DNA of 64,000 nt from Paraburkholderia madseniana (lineage in GTDB: Bacteria > Pseudomonadota > Gammaproteobacteria > Burkholderiales > Burkholderiaceae), in assembly GCF_009690905.1 (NCBI RefSeq), contig NZ_VOSW01000042.1:1-64000 (forward strand), written 5' to 3'. The notes below the pieces were generated by a model. That model was not told the DNA's origin, did not search any database, and saw only the letters and a program-made list of their open reading frames with translations. Made by a program: the position numbers and the translations under genes. This document shows, piece after piece, positions 8,749 to 17,707 of this stretch (position 1 is the first letter of the stretch; every line of letters starts with the position of its first letter).

Positions 8749-9698
8749 CGACGCAGCCTCGGATTGGATACGATTTGACACAGGTCGGCGATCAACACCA
8801 ACGCGAGATACGCTGCGCAGAACACCATCACGCAGCCCTGCACGAGCGGCATGTCACGATTGGTGACGGCATCCACCATCAGGCTCGCGAGGCCAGGATA
8901 GTTGAAGATCGATTCCACGATCACCACGCCGCCGAACAGATACGACAGGCTCAACGCCACCGCATTGGCAATCGGGCCGATGGTGTTGGGCAACACATGC
9001 CGCAGCACCACGCGCGCAGGCGACGCGCCCTTCAACACCGCCATTTCCACATACGACGAATTGAGCTGATCGAGCACCGCGGCTCGCGTCATGCGCGCCA
9101 TCTGCGCGACAATCACGCAGCACAGCGTCATGACCGGCATCGCGTAGATGCGCAGCAGCGCGCCGAACGAATGCACTTCCGAGAGATACGACAGCGCCGG
9201 CAGCCAGCGCAGCTTGACAGCGAAGATCAGCACCGCGATGGTGGCGATCAGAAACTCCGGCACGGCCACCGTCGACAGCGTGAGCACGTTGAGCGTGCGA
9301 TCGAGCAGCGAACCACGGAACATCGCTGACGAAATACCGATCAGCAAGGCCACGGGCACCGAGACCAGCGCCGTCAGCCCGGCCAGCACCAGCGAATTCG
9401 GCAGGCGCGTGGCGATCAACTCGCTCACGGGCAGATTGTTCGACAGCGAGGTGCCGAAGTTGCCGCTCACAATATGAATGAGCCACTCGAAGTAGCGTTG
9501 CAGCGCCGGCTGGTCGAGCCCGAACTGATGCCTCAATGCCGCGACGGCTTCCGGGGTTGCCGCCTGGCCGAGCGCCTGTTGAGCGGCATCGCCGGGAAGC
9601 AGCCCGGTGATGGCGAACACGACCGCGGAGACCAGCAGTAGCGTAAGCAGCGCGAGGCCAAGGCGCGCGGCGATGAGTCGTTGCGCATGTGCTTTCAT
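8745..9698 (-). CDS. ABC transporter permease, DppB/OppB type
   Basis: This 317-aa permease has a first membrane helix at residues 11-33, the conserved DppB N-terminal pattern (AITGLLPGDAAQQALGQAATPEAV) and a later EAA-type loop (VLKGASPARVVLRHVLPN). AGGAG precedes the ATG at 9698. It lies 223 bp after the binding-protein gene, separated from it by the nested repeats at 9711-9808, and overlaps the next permease by 4 nt. Confidence 0.9.
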   Translation of the reverse strand: MKAHAQRLIAARLGLALLTLLLVSAVVFAITGLLPGDAAQQALGQAATPEAVAALRHQFGLDQPALQRYFEWLIHIVSGNFGTSLSNNLPVSELIATRLPNSLVLAGLTALVSVPVALLIGISSAMFRGSLLDRTLNVLTLSTVAVPEFLIATIAVLIFAVKLRWLPALSYLSEVHSFGALLRIYAMPVMTLCCVIVAQMARMTRAAVLDQLNSSYVEMAVLKGASPARVVLRHVLPNTIGPIANAVALSLSYLFGGVVIVESIFNYPGLASLMVDAVTNRDMPLVQGCVMVFCAAYLALVLIADLCQIVSNPRLRR

Positions 9699-9710
9699 CG
9701 AAAGTCTCCT

Positions 9711-9808
9711 CTGTCGACCAGAGTTAGCGCTTTAGCTGTCGACTGGAGTTAGCGCTTTAGCGCTTACTCCGGTCCCATGCAAAGCACTTACTCTGGTCCC
9801 ATGCAACG
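9711..9808. repeat. Nested tandem/inverted repeat between binding-protein and permease genes
   Basis: A 25-bp unit occurs twice in tandem (9711-9735, 9736-9760; 2 mismatches), followed by a 24-bp unit twice in tandem (9761-9784, 9785-9808; 3 mismatches). The two kinds are inverted with respect to each other: 9741-9755 pairs with 9760-9774 around a 4-nt loop (13 of 15), and 9716-9730 pairs with 9784-9798 (13 of 15). On RNA this forms one long nested hairpin. Its place just after a binding-protein gene in an operon suggests mRNA stabilisation or attenuation, as for REP elements. No T-run follows, so it is not a classic terminator. Confidence 0.75.
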
Positions 9809-9921
9809 CAGTTGCCGGTGAAGCCGCACGCCGCGAACAAGCGGCGTGCGTATTGCCGGGTTCGACTTCCCAGTTCGTCAGACTGGAAACCCTTTGTTAC
9901 TGTCCGTCAGGCACGGCCGGC

Positions 9922-11538
9922 TCAAGCATCCAGCCAGACGTTTTCCGCGAACATGAAGCCCATCAGGCCGGCCAGCGGAATCGAGCCAAGGCCCTTGAGT
10001 TTCGTCGTGTATGCATCGAGCGAACTCTGGAACAGCGGAATGCCGACGCCGCCGTTTTCATGCACCAGCACCTGCATGTCGCCGTAAATCTTCTTGCGCT
10101 TCGCATCGTCCGGTTCGCCGCGTGCCGCAAGCAGCATCTGGTCGAACTTCGGGCTCTTCCAGTTCGCTTCGTTCCACGGTGCGTCCGACTTGAAGAACTG
10201 GGTGAAGATCACGTCGGCGCTCGGACGCGCGTTGACGTTGCCGAAACCCAGCGGATGCTTCATCCAGTGGTTCGACCAGTAACCATCCGACGGCACGCGC
10301 GACACCTGCAGATTCAGACCGGCTTGCGGCGCGACCTGCTGCAGGAACATCGCCATTTCAACGGAGCCTTCCGCTGCCGGCGACGCGAAAATCTGGATCG
10401 GCGCGCTGCCGACCTTCGCCTTCTGGAAATAGAACTTCGCCTTGTCCGGATCGAAGGTACGCTGCGGCAAACCGGCCAGGTAGTACTTGTTGGTCGGATC
10501 GATAGGTTGGTCGTTGCCGATCGCGCCGTAACCCTGGAAGATCGCGCGGCGCATCTGCTCGCGGTCCTGCAGGTACATCATGCCTCGCCGAAAATCGTCG
10601 TTGCCGGTAATGCCGCCTTCGTCGCGAACAACCAGGTCGGTGTACAGACCCGTCTTCGTCTCCAGCACGGAGAATCCGCCGGCGCCCTTGATCTGCGTGG
10701 TCGAACGCGGGCTCACCGCGTTGATCAGTTGCACGTCGCCCGAGAGCAGCGCGTTCACGCGCGCCGATTCGTCGCCGATACCGATCAGTTCGACTTCGTC
10801 CAGATGCGGCAGGCCCGGCTTCCAGTACTTCTCGTTCTTCACGCCAACCGTACGCACGCCCGGCGAGAATTCCTTGACCTTGAACGGGCCGGTGCCGACC
10901 GCCGTTTTGAAGTCCTTGGTGCCATCCTTGATGATCTGGAAATGCGAGGTGGCGAGAATTACCGGCAGATCGGCGTTCGGACCTTCGAGCGTGATCGTCA
11001 CTTCGTTCGGACCCGTCGCCTTCACTTCCTTGATCTGATCGGCGAGCGTCTTCGCTTTCGACGCCGTCGCCGGATCTTTATGGCGCATGATCGAGTACAC
11101 GACGTCTGCCGGCGCGAGCGACTTGCCGTCGTGGAACTGCACACCGGGGCGCAGCTTGACGACCCACACCGTCGCATCCGTCGTCTCCAGCGAGGTGGCG
11201 AGCGCCATCTTCGCGCCGAGATGCGAATCGAGTTCGGTCAGGCAGTTGTAGAACATGAAGCCGCGGACATAGTCCGTGCCGAGCGCCCCCTTTGCGGGAT
11301 CAAGCGTGTCGGCGGCCGATGCGGACTGCGTCGCCACCCGGATCTTGCCGCCCTGCTTCGGCTTCGCTTGCGCAAATGCCTCGCCGCTCGCGGTCAACAG
11401 GCCGGCGCCCGTCACCGACATCATCCCGGCCGCGGCCATCGCGCGCAGCACGCCGCGCCGCGACGTGCCTTTTGACGTCAATCGCTCCAACTCGGTGCCG
11501 AGTTGAAGAGCGCCATGTTGTGAGGTTTCCTTATTCAT
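9922..11538 (-). CDS. Periplasmic substrate-binding protein of peptide/opine ABC importer (SBP_bac_5)
   Basis: This 538-aa protein belongs to the DppA/OppA family, which delivers peptides, opines or similar amino compounds to the permeases encoded downstream. A twin-arginine leader is visible (TSRRGVLRA with Arg 27-28, hydrophobic core, AFA-Q cleavage near residue 56), so it is probably exported folded by Tat. The ATG at 11538 with a GGAGA upstream was chosen over an open extension to 11595. The neighbouring oxidases suggest an amino compound as ligand, but specificity cannot be read from sequence. Confidence 0.9.
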   Translation of the reverse strand: MNKETSQHGALQLGTELERLTSKGTSRRGVLRAMAAAGMMSVTGAGLLTASGEAFAQAKPKQGGKIRVATQSASAADTLDPAKGALGTDYVRGFMFYNCLTELDSHLGAKMALATSLETTDATVWVVKLRPGVQFHDGKSLAPADVVYSIMRHKDPATASKAKTLADQIKEVKATGPNEVTITLEGPNADLPVILATSHFQIIKDGTKDFKTAVGTGPFKVKEFSPGVRTVGVKNEKYWKPGLPHLDEVELIGIGDESARVNALLSGDVQLINAVSPRSTTQIKGAGGFSVLETKTGLYTDLVVRDEGGITGNDDFRRGMMYLQDREQMRRAIFQGYGAIGNDQPIDPTNKYYLAGLPQRTFDPDKAKFYFQKAKVGSAPIQIFASPAAEGSVEMAMFLQQVAPQAGLNLQVSRVPSDGYWSNHWMKHPLGFGNVNARPSADVIFTQFFKSDAPWNEANWKSPKFDQMLLAARGEPDDAKRKKIYGDMQVLVHENGGVGIPLFQSSLDAYTTKLKGLGSIPLAGLMGFMFAENVWLDA

Positions 11539-11605
11539 CGAACTTCTCCGCGAGGGTGACAGGGATAGCAGCGTGGTTTCTAGTGGCAAATACAACAGTG
11601 AAGAA

Positions 11606-12880
11606 TCAATAGAAAATGTCTTTGATGCGGTAGTACGTCCCTACCAGCGGCAGGAACCAGGGTTTGCCGGTGTGGCCTGGAATCGCGGGCCACTCGGACT
11701 CACGCCACGGATTGCGCTCTTCGTGGCCGTCCATCACGTCGGCCATCACCTGGCCCATGTGCGTCGACATCTGCGTGCCGTGGCCGCTGTAACCCAGCGA
11801 AAAATAGATGCCGTCGTGCTGCCCGGCATGCGGCAGGCGGTCCGCGGTCATGTCCACAAGGCCGCCCCAGCAATAGTCGATGCGAGCGTTGGCCAGCATC
11901 GGGAACATCGCCGCGAGACCTTGCTGCAGAATTCTGCCGCTCTTCGCGTCCGATGGCCGCTCGGACGCCGTAAAGCGTGCACGGCCACCGAACAGCAGAC
12001 GTGAATCAGGCGTCACGCGGAAGTAGTTGTGCATCAGCCGCGTGGTGGTATACGCGCGCCGGTTCGGAAACACCTGTGCCAACAGTTCCGGCGACAGCGG
12101 TTCCGTCACGACGATGAACGAACCGACCGGCGCAAGCCGCCGTCGGTACCAGCCGAACGGACCATGCCGTGAGGGACCGGTGGCGATCAGCACCTGTTTC
12201 GCGCGTACTTCGCCTCGTGCGGTCGTGACCTTGAAGCCGGCGCCGTCCTTCGCGATCGCGGTGACCGCCGCGTTTTCATACAGCTTCGCGCCGCGACGAA
12301 CCGCGGCATCGGCGAGTCCGACCGTGAACTTGCCCATATGCATCTGGCCGCCGTGCCGTTGCAGCAGTCCGCCGTAAAAACTGTCCGACTGGATCTCGCT
12401 GCGAATCCGCTCACGTCCGATTAATTCGATATCCGTATCGACTTCGCGCCGGATCAACTCCGCCGTCTTCTCCAGATGCGCGAGGTGATGCGGTTTCGAG
12501 GCCAGCTTCAGCTTGCCGGTTGCGCTGTAATTGCAATCGATGTTTTCCTCGCGAATCAGACGCTCGACCGTATCGACCGCATCCGAAAACGCGCGGTAGC
12601 AGGCGCTCGCCCGCTCCACACCGAGTTGCGCGACCAGCGCGACGAAGTCCTGTGCGACGCCGGTATTGACCTGCCCGCCGTTGCGCCCGGACGCGCCGCC
12701 GCCGATTCGCCCCGCGTCGAGCACCGTCACCGAAGCGCCGCGCTTGCCCAAGGCCTGCGCCGCCGACAGCCCGGTGAAGCCGCCACCGATCACGACGACA
12801 TCGGCCTGGCCCTCGACCGGACCTTCACACGCCGAAACGAGCGGCGGTGCGGTGTCGAGCCAATAGGAATCGAGCTTCAT
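11606..12880 (-). CDS. FAD-dependent amine oxidoreductase (PuuB/DAO family)
   Basis: This 424-aa DAO-fold flavoprotein has the FAD motif VVVIGGGFTG at residues 28-37, the GRNGGQVN segment typical of gamma-glutamylputrescine oxidase (PuuB) and related enzymes, and a C-terminal YFSLGYSGHGTQMSTHMG FAD-contact region. It would oxidise a primary or secondary amine to an aldehyde or oxoacid. The start at 12880 follows AAGGACAG. It lies between a HAD enzyme and the importer genes, and the aldehyde dehydrogenase further upstream could use its product. True PuuB activity is not established. Confidence 0.83.
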   Translation of the reverse strand: MKLDSYWLDTAPPLVSACEGPVEGQADVVVIGGGFTGLSAAQALGKRGASVTVLDAGRIGGGASGRNGGQVNTGVAQDFVALVAQLGVERASACYRAFSDAVDTVERLIREENIDCNYSATGKLKLASKPHHLAHLEKTAELIRREVDTDIELIGRERIRSEIQSDSFYGGLLQRHGGQMHMGKFTVGLADAAVRRGAKLYENAAVTAIAKDGAGFKVTTARGEVRAKQVLIATGPSRHGPFGWYRRRLAPVGSFIVVTEPLSPELLAQVFPNRRAYTTTRLMHNYFRVTPDSRLLFGGRARFTASERPSDAKSGRILQQGLAAMFPMLANARIDYCWGGLVDMTADRLPHAGQHDGIYFSLGYSGHGTQMSTHMGQVMADVMDGHEERNPWRESEWPAIPGHTGKPWFLPLVGTYYRIKDIFY

Positions 12881-12934
12881 CCGGTCTGTCCTTGAGATGG
12901 GCAATGAGCGAGGCGGTAAATGTGCAAACGTCGC

Positions 12935-13603
12935 TTACAGGCCGAGTTCCGCGGCCAGATGCGGAATGTCGTTGACTTCGTAGTACTGGTAGTACGGCGT
13001 CGACGGTTCGTGGCCGCGCTTGACGAAGGCCTTGTGTTTGACTCCCATGTCATGCACTGTCATCAGGTCGTAGCGCAGGCTCGACGACACGTGCAGCACG
13101 TCTTCCGGATTGCAGTTCAACTGGTCGAACATGTATTCGAAGCCTTGCATGCGCGGCTTGTACGACTGCGCCTGCTCGGCGGTGAAGACTGCGTGGAACG
13201 GCGCGCCGAGCTTGTCGACGTTGCTCTGGATCTGGTTGTTCGACGCGTTCGACAGAATCACCAGCTTGTACTTCTTCGCCAGACGCGAAAGGCCTTCCGG
13301 TACGTCCGGATGCGGACCCCAGGTCGGCACCGCCGTGTAGATCTTCTCGGCTTCGACTTCATTGAACTCGACATTCATGCGCTTGCAGGCGCGGCGCAAC
13401 GCATTGACGACCACGTCGCGATACGGCTTCCATGCACCGAGCACTTCGTCACGACGATAGCCGGAGTAAAACGTAACGAGCTTCTCCAGGTCGTCGCCTT
13501 GCAGCACGTGGCCGAACATTTCGCGGGTCATGTCCGCCATGCGAAATTTGGTCAGCGTGCCGTAGCAGTCGAAGGTGATGTACTTCGGTTCGAATTCGAT
13601 CAT
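12935..13603 (-). CDS. HAD-superfamily hydrolase, type II haloacid dehalogenase-like
   Basis: This 222-aa protein has the HAD nucleophile motif FDCYGTL (Asp12), motif II LSNAS, a Lys in the SYKP segment and HVSSSLRYDLMTVHDMG for motif III. This order and length match L-2-haloacid dehalogenases, which hydrolyse 2-haloacids to 2-hydroxyacids. Many such proteins next to amine oxidases act on other substrates, so I keep the activity open. It is followed after 54 bp by the FAD oxidoreductase gene and is probably co-transcribed with it. Confidence 0.8.
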   Translation of the reverse strand: MIEFEPKYITFDCYGTLTKFRMADMTREMFGHVLQGDDLEKLVTFYSGYRRDEVLGAWKPYRDVVVNALRRACKRMNVEFNEVEAEKIYTAVPTWGPHPDVPEGLSRLAKKYKLVILSNASNNQIQSNVDKLGAPFHAVFTAEQAQSYKPRMQGFEYMFDQLNCNPEDVLHVSSSLRYDLMTVHDMGVKHKAFVKRGHEPSTPYYQYYEVNDIPHLAAELGL

Positions 13604-13846
13604 GGTGCAGTCCTATCGTGGTGGTGAACCCACATTGAGTTCAGTGACGAAAACAGATAAAGCTCATTCCTGTTAAAGATTTAATCAGCGCAAAAACATA
13701 GATGTTCCTGATTAGGGCGCTGCTGATGACACAAACCATGCGTTTTGAGGCCGTTGCGCAGCACAGTCTGCGGTGGGTGGGCTGAAAGCCCCGTCCGTAT
13801 TGGTTTTGCGGGATTCGGTGCTGGCCGGTTCGTTGTACGGGCCGAT

Positions 13847-13880
13847 GAAACCCGAACCCGTGGAACCGCGTACGGGTTTC
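13847..13880. terminator. Weak hairpin downstream of the aldehyde dehydrogenase gene
   Basis: GAAACCCG (13847-13854) can pair with CGGGTTTC (13873-13880) across an 18-nt loop, with a competing inner pairing AACCCGT/ACGGGTT. It follows the aldehyde dehydrogenase stop on the minus strand. There is no clear T-run, so termination is uncertain. The rest of 13604-13902 shows only AT-richer sequence near 13655-13715 that could hold the promoter of the HAD/oxidase/ABC genes. Confidence 0.3.
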
Positions 13881-13902
13881 CGCTTACGAGTCCTTGCTGA
13901 CA

Positions 13903-15405
13903 TCAAGCACGCAAGTCGATCAACACGCTCTTGAAGCGCAGGTTAGCCTCGTAAGCCTCACGACCGAGGTCCTTGCCGATGCCTGAACGCTTGTAGCCGC
14001 CGGTGGGGATCATGAAATCGGAGGTGCGGCCGTAGCGGTTGACCCAGACCGTCCCCGCTTCGAGGCCGCGCACGAAGCGCAGCGCCCGGCCGAGGTCGGC
14101 AGTGTGCACACCGGCAGCGAGGCCGTACTCGGGATGCTGGGCGAGCGCGAGCGCTTCTTCTTCGGTGTCGAAGGTTTGCAGTGTCAGCACAGGGCCGAAC
14201 ACTTCTTCCCGCACGGCTTCGGAGTGGGCCGTGACGTCCGTGAGCAAGGTGGGTGTATAGAATGCGCCGCTCGATGCACCCGCCGCCCCGCCGTCGGCCC
14301 GCACGCCGCCAAAGCGTAGCGTCGCCCCCGCATCCAGCGTGCGTCCGACGATCCCTTCGATGCGCGCCGCCTGTGGCGCGGAGATGATCGGCGACAACGT
14401 GGTGCCCGCTGCCCATGTCGCGCCAGGTTTCAACTCGGCGAAGACCTTGCCGATGCGCTCGGCGAGCGGCTCCGCCAGGCTTCGCTCGACCAGCAGGCGC
14501 GAACCCGCCACGCACACCTGGCCGGCATTGCCGGTAATAGCGCCGGCGATCCGGCGCGCTACGTCGTCGAGACGCGGGGCGTCGGCGAACACGATTTGCG
14601 GGCTCTTGCCGCCCAGTTCGAGCGTGACCGGCTTGGTGCCGCTATTGGCGCAGGCCGCCATGATCGCGGCGCCGGTACGCGTGGAACCGGTGAAGGTGAC
14701 CTTGCTGATCTTCGGATGGCGCACCAGTTCATCGCCGGTGACACGGCCATCGCCCTGGATCACGTTGAAGATGCCGGCCGGCACACCCGCCTGCACGGCC
14801 AGCTCGGCAAGCCGCAACACCGAAAACGGCGTCATCTCCGAGGGCTTCAACACGACGGCGTTGCCCGCCGCCAGTGCGGGCGCGATCTTCCACGACGCCA
14901 TCACCAGCGGGAAATTCCATGGCGCGATTGCCCCGATCACGCCGTACGGCTCGGCGATGGTCATGCCGAGGTGGTCATGATCGGTTGCTGCCACATCGCC
15001 ACCCACCTTGTCGGCGAACTCGGCGTAGAAGCGGATGCCCTCGGCAGTGAACGGCACGTCCCAGCCAACTGCCTGAGCAATCGGACGCGTCGAACCGAGC
15101 GCCTCCAGACGGCCCAGGAACGGCGCATCGGCTTCGACCAGCTCGGCGAAACGGCGCAGGATCTTCGCGCGCTCACGCGGCGCCATGCGCGCCCAGCCGC
15201 TCGTTCTGAAAGCCTGCCACGCGTTCTCCACCGCGCGGTCTACCATCCCGGCGCCGGCGAGCGGCACTGATGCATAGATCACCGCGTCCGAGGGGCGCGC
15301 CACCTCGATGCGGCGCTCACCGCCGCGCTCGTTCTCGTCGACATACTCACCGCCGATGAAATGCCCGCTGCGAATCGCGACGTCGTCCGGATTGAAGCTG
15401 TCCAT
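13903..15405 (-). CDS. NAD(P)-dependent aldehyde dehydrogenase
   Basis: This 500-aa ALDH-family enzyme has PWNFP in the cofactor region, general base Glu in LELGGKSP, catalytic Cys298 in GNAGQVCVAGSR, and the C-terminal GGYKRSGIGKDLG motif. It would oxidise an aldehyde, probably an amino- or semialdehyde given the amine oxidase and aminotransferase nearby. The open frame continues to 15570, but I chose the ATG at 15405 (MDSFNPDD) because AGGAAA precedes it and the extra residues show no ALDH similarity. It is divergent from the GNAT gene. The exact substrate (gamma-guanidinobutyraldehyde, betaine aldehyde or other) is not determined. Confidence 0.88.
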   Translation of the reverse strand: MDSFNPDDVAIRSGHFIGGEYVDENERGGERRIEVARPSDAVIYASVPLAGAGMVDRAVENAWQAFRTSGWARMAPRERAKILRRFAELVEADAPFLGRLEALGSTRPIAQAVGWDVPFTAEGIRFYAEFADKVGGDVAATDHDHLGMTIAEPYGVIGAIAPWNFPLVMASWKIAPALAAGNAVVLKPSEMTPFSVLRLAELAVQAGVPAGIFNVIQGDGRVTGDELVRHPKISKVTFTGSTRTGAAIMAACANSGTKPVTLELGGKSPQIVFADAPRLDDVARRIAGAITGNAGQVCVAGSRLLVERSLAEPLAERIGKVFAELKPGATWAAGTTLSPIISAPQAARIEGIVGRTLDAGATLRFGGVRADGGAAGASSGAFYTPTLLTDVTAHSEAVREEVFGPVLTLQTFDTEEEALALAQHPEYGLAAGVHTADLGRALRFVRGLEAGTVWVNRYGRTSDFMIPTGGYKRSGIGKDLGREAYEANLRFKSVLIDLRA

Positions 15406-15524
15406 GAGAAAGATTTCCTGTGTGACTGCTGTGGGTCCCGGGCGGTGCGTCTCGACCGCGCCGCCGCCATGGCAAAATCGTAGAGCCAGAGGCGCGGCAT
15501 ATATCGCCGACAAAAATCCCCACG

Positions 15525-15539
15525 CAGCAGAACACGCTT
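15525..15539. promoter_or_regulatory. Imperfect Lrp-box-like site in the ALDH/GNAT intergenic region
   Basis: CAGCAGAACACGCTT differs at three positions from the perfect 15-bp palindrome found at 17573-17587 and 44939-44953. It lies about 120 bp upstream of the aldehyde dehydrogenase start, a spacing similar to the two perfect copies. Three mismatches make chance likely enough that this is only a candidate. Confidence 0.25.
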
Positions 15540-15683
15540 GTAATGCGCGATGAAACGTGGTGTTTTGCATCGATTTACGATGCGGCCCTGTCGGGCGGCC
15601 CGGATAAAAAGATCGTCCTAGTCACACCGCGCACCGAATGACAAAGTGACGGCGTAAGCCTTCAGCCATCCAGGGAGTACGGC

Positions 15684-16577
15684 GTGTCCGATTCGATTAC
15701 CTACAGACGCTTTACCCACGAGGACATCGCCGCCGCGCATGCGCTGACGGTCGAGCTCAAATGGCCGCATCGCCCGGACGACTGGAGATTCGTGGCGCAA
15801 CTCGGCGTGGGTTTTGTCGCGGAAGATGCGAGCGGCGTGATCGGCACGGCGTTGTGCTGGAAATACGGCGCCGACCGGGCCTCACTCGGGATGGTGATCG
15901 TCTCCCCCGAGCAGCAAGGGCGCGGCATCGGCAGGAAGCTGATGGATCTGGTGCTGGAAGAACTCGGCGGCCGGGTCACGTTGCTGCACGCCACCACTGC
16001 GGGGCAGCCTTTGTATGAAAAGCTCGGCTTTCGCGCGATCGGTACGCTCGACCAGCATCAGGGCGCCGCATTTCAGCCGCCCCTCGTTTCATTGCCGCCG
16101 GGGGAACGTCTGCGCCCGCTCGGTTCAAGCGATACGGCACGACTGGTCGAACTGGCCTCGCAGGCAAGCGGTCTGGATCGCGGAGAAGTCTTGCCCGCAC
16201 TGTTGAGCGCCGCCGACGGCATCGCCCTCGATCGCGACGGCGAACTGGTCGGCTTCGCCCTGTTTCGCCGCTTCGGACGGGGCTTTGCGATCGGACCGGT
16301 GGTCGCACCCGAGTCGGAAGATTCGAGCCGCGCCAAAGCGCTGATCAGCCACTGGCTCGCGCTTAACGAAGGCGTGTTCGTGCGCATCGATACGCCGGGC
16401 GAGAGCGGGCTAACCGAATGGCTGGAACAGTTGGGGCTGCCGCGGGTAGATACGGTCGTCAAAATGGTTCGACACGCCACGCCGGCTGATCTTGCGAGCG
16501 CGGGCAACACCAGCACCAGCGCCGGCAAGGACGCGCCCTACCTGCAATACGGCATCATTAACCAGGCAATCTGCTGA
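15684..16577 (+). CDS. GNAT-family N-acetyltransferase with two acetyltransferase-like halves
   Basis: This 297-aa protein starts at GTG 15684, 6 nt after AGGGAG. The first half is a clear GNAT domain with the acetyl-CoA pyrophosphate-binding loop QGRGIGRKLM (about residues 78-87). The second half (after about residue 130) looks like a degenerate GNAT/sterol-carrier-type extension (GFALFRRFGRGFAIGPVVAPES). The substrate is unknown. It is followed after 6 bp by a hydroxyacid dehydrogenase gene, so the two are probably co-transcribed. Confidence 0.82.
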   Translation: MSDSITYRRFTHEDIAAAHALTVELKWPHRPDDWRFVAQLGVGFVAEDASGVIGTALCWKYGADRASLGMVIVSPEQQGRGIGRKLMDLVLEELGGRVTLLHATTAGQPLYEKLGFRAIGTLDQHQGAAFQPPLVSLPPGERLRPLGSSDTARLVELASQASGLDRGEVLPALLSAADGIALDRDGELVGFALFRRFGRGFAIGPVVAPESEDSSRAKALISHWLALNEGVFVRIDTPGESGLTEWLEQLGLPRVDTVVKMVRHATPADLASAGNTSTSAGKDAPYLQYGIINQAIC

Positions 16578-16583
16578 TCCACC

Positions 16584-17510
16584 ATGGCTTTCCTTTACAA
16601 AGCCGACCCGGCGCGTGGCGCGCAATGGGCCAAACTCTTCGCGCAGAAAGCACCGAACCTGCCGTTCCACGTCTGGCCCGATCTCGGCGACCCGGCAGCA
16701 ATCCGCTACCTCGCCGCCTGGCAACCGCCGGAAGATCCCACCCGCACCTTCCCCAACCTCGAAATCGTGTTCTCGGTCGGCGCGGGCATCGACCAGTTCG
16801 ACCTGTCAGGCGTGCCGGCACATATACCGGTGGTTCGGATGATCGAGCCGGGCATTATTGAAGGGATGGTCGAGTACGTGACGCAAGCCGTGCTGACGAT
16901 TCATCGCGATCTGTTCGACTATGGCCATCAGCAACAACAGCAGGTCTGGCGTGAACTGCCCGCCCAGCCGGCCAGCGCTCGCCGCATTGGCGTGCTGGGG
17001 CTCGGCGTGCTGGGCACGGCGGTGCTGGAAAAGCTGCGGCTATTCGGCTTCGCCTGCGCGGGGTGGAGCCGTTCGCCGCGTGAGATCGAGGGCGTCGATT
17101 GCTATGCAGGCGAAGGCGCCCTAGACAGGTTTCTCGCCCGCACCGATATTCTGATCTGCCTGTTGCCGCTCACCCCCGCCACACGCGGCCGGCTCAATGC
17201 CGAATTGTTCGCGAAGCTGCCGCGCGGCGCATCGCTGATTCAAACGGGGCGCGGTCCGCATCTGAATCAGCCTGATCTGCTGGCAGCGCTGGACAGCGGC
17301 CAGTTGCACAACGCCATTCTCGACGTCACCGATCCCGAGCCGCTACCCGCTGGTCATCCGTTGTGGACGCATCCACGTGTGCGTATCACGCCCCATATCG
17401 CCAGCTCGACGCGCCCCGAGAGCGCTGTCGACGTGGTGCTCGAGAACCTGCGCCGCCATCGCGAAGGCCTGCCGATGCTCGGTCAGATTGACCGGACCCA
17501 GGGATATTGA
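16584..17510 (+). CDS. NAD(P)-dependent 2-hydroxyacid dehydrogenase (GhrA-like)
   Basis: This 308-aa D-isomer-specific 2-hydroxyacid dehydrogenase has the Rossmann motif GVLGLGVLG (residues 136-144), substrate-binding Arg223 in TGRG, Glu252 in DVTDPEPL and catalytic His271 in TPHIAS. This set matches glyoxylate/hydroxypyruvate reductase A. It probably reduces glyoxylate or a related 2-oxoacid in the cytoplasm. It follows the acetyltransferase gene with a 6-bp gap. A second, less similar member is cut off at the right edge of the window. Confidence 0.87.
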   Translation: MAFLYKADPARGAQWAKLFAQKAPNLPFHVWPDLGDPAAIRYLAAWQPPEDPTRTFPNLEIVFSVGAGIDQFDLSGVPAHIPVVRMIEPGIIEGMVEYVTQAVLTIHRDLFDYGHQQQQQVWRELPAQPASARRIGVLGLGVLGTAVLEKLRLFGFACAGWSRSPREIEGVDCYAGEGALDRFLARTDILICLLPLTPATRGRLNAELFAKLPRGASLIQTGRGPHLNQPDLLAALDSGQLHNAILDVTDPEPLPAGHPLWTHPRVRITPHIASSTRPESAVDVVLENLRRHREGLPMLGQIDRTQGY

Positions 17511-17572
17511 CTCTGGGACACTGAGCGCAGCGCTGAATGGAACCCCCACCCGTCGCGGCTTTTCAGCGTCCG

Positions 17573-17587
17573 CAGCAGAAAATGCTG
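17573..17587. promoter_or_regulatory. Lrp-box-like palindrome upstream of the aminotransferase
   Basis: CAGCAGAAAATGCTG is a perfect CAGCA-N5-TGCTG inverted repeat and closely fits the Lrp consensus YAGHAWATTWTDCTR. It ends 120 bp before the aminotransferase start. The identical 15-mer occurs at 44939-44953, 108 bp before the succinate-semialdehyde dehydrogenase start. The Lrp-family gene at 19159 is the obvious candidate regulator. Confidence 0.6.
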
Positions 17588-17707
17588 AGGCCGCACATCA
17601 AAACGCGTCGGATGCGCTTTTCAGACAATTGTTTAGGTGAGCGGGCGATCGTCGTGGGTCAGTAGTATGGAACAGTCAACAGCCCTTCCCCGCGACGAGA
17701 AACCATC

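Noticed and set aside
9711..9808. Possible CRISPR-like array
   Set aside because: The repeated units are directly adjacent with no spacers, only two copies each, and mutually inverted; no cas genes are present.
13712..13906. 64-codon minus-strand ORF between the HAD and ALDH genes
   Set aside because: It has no Shine-Dalgarno or recognisable domain, overlaps the ALDH stop and includes the hairpin at 13847-13880; residue use looks like non-coding high-GC sequence.
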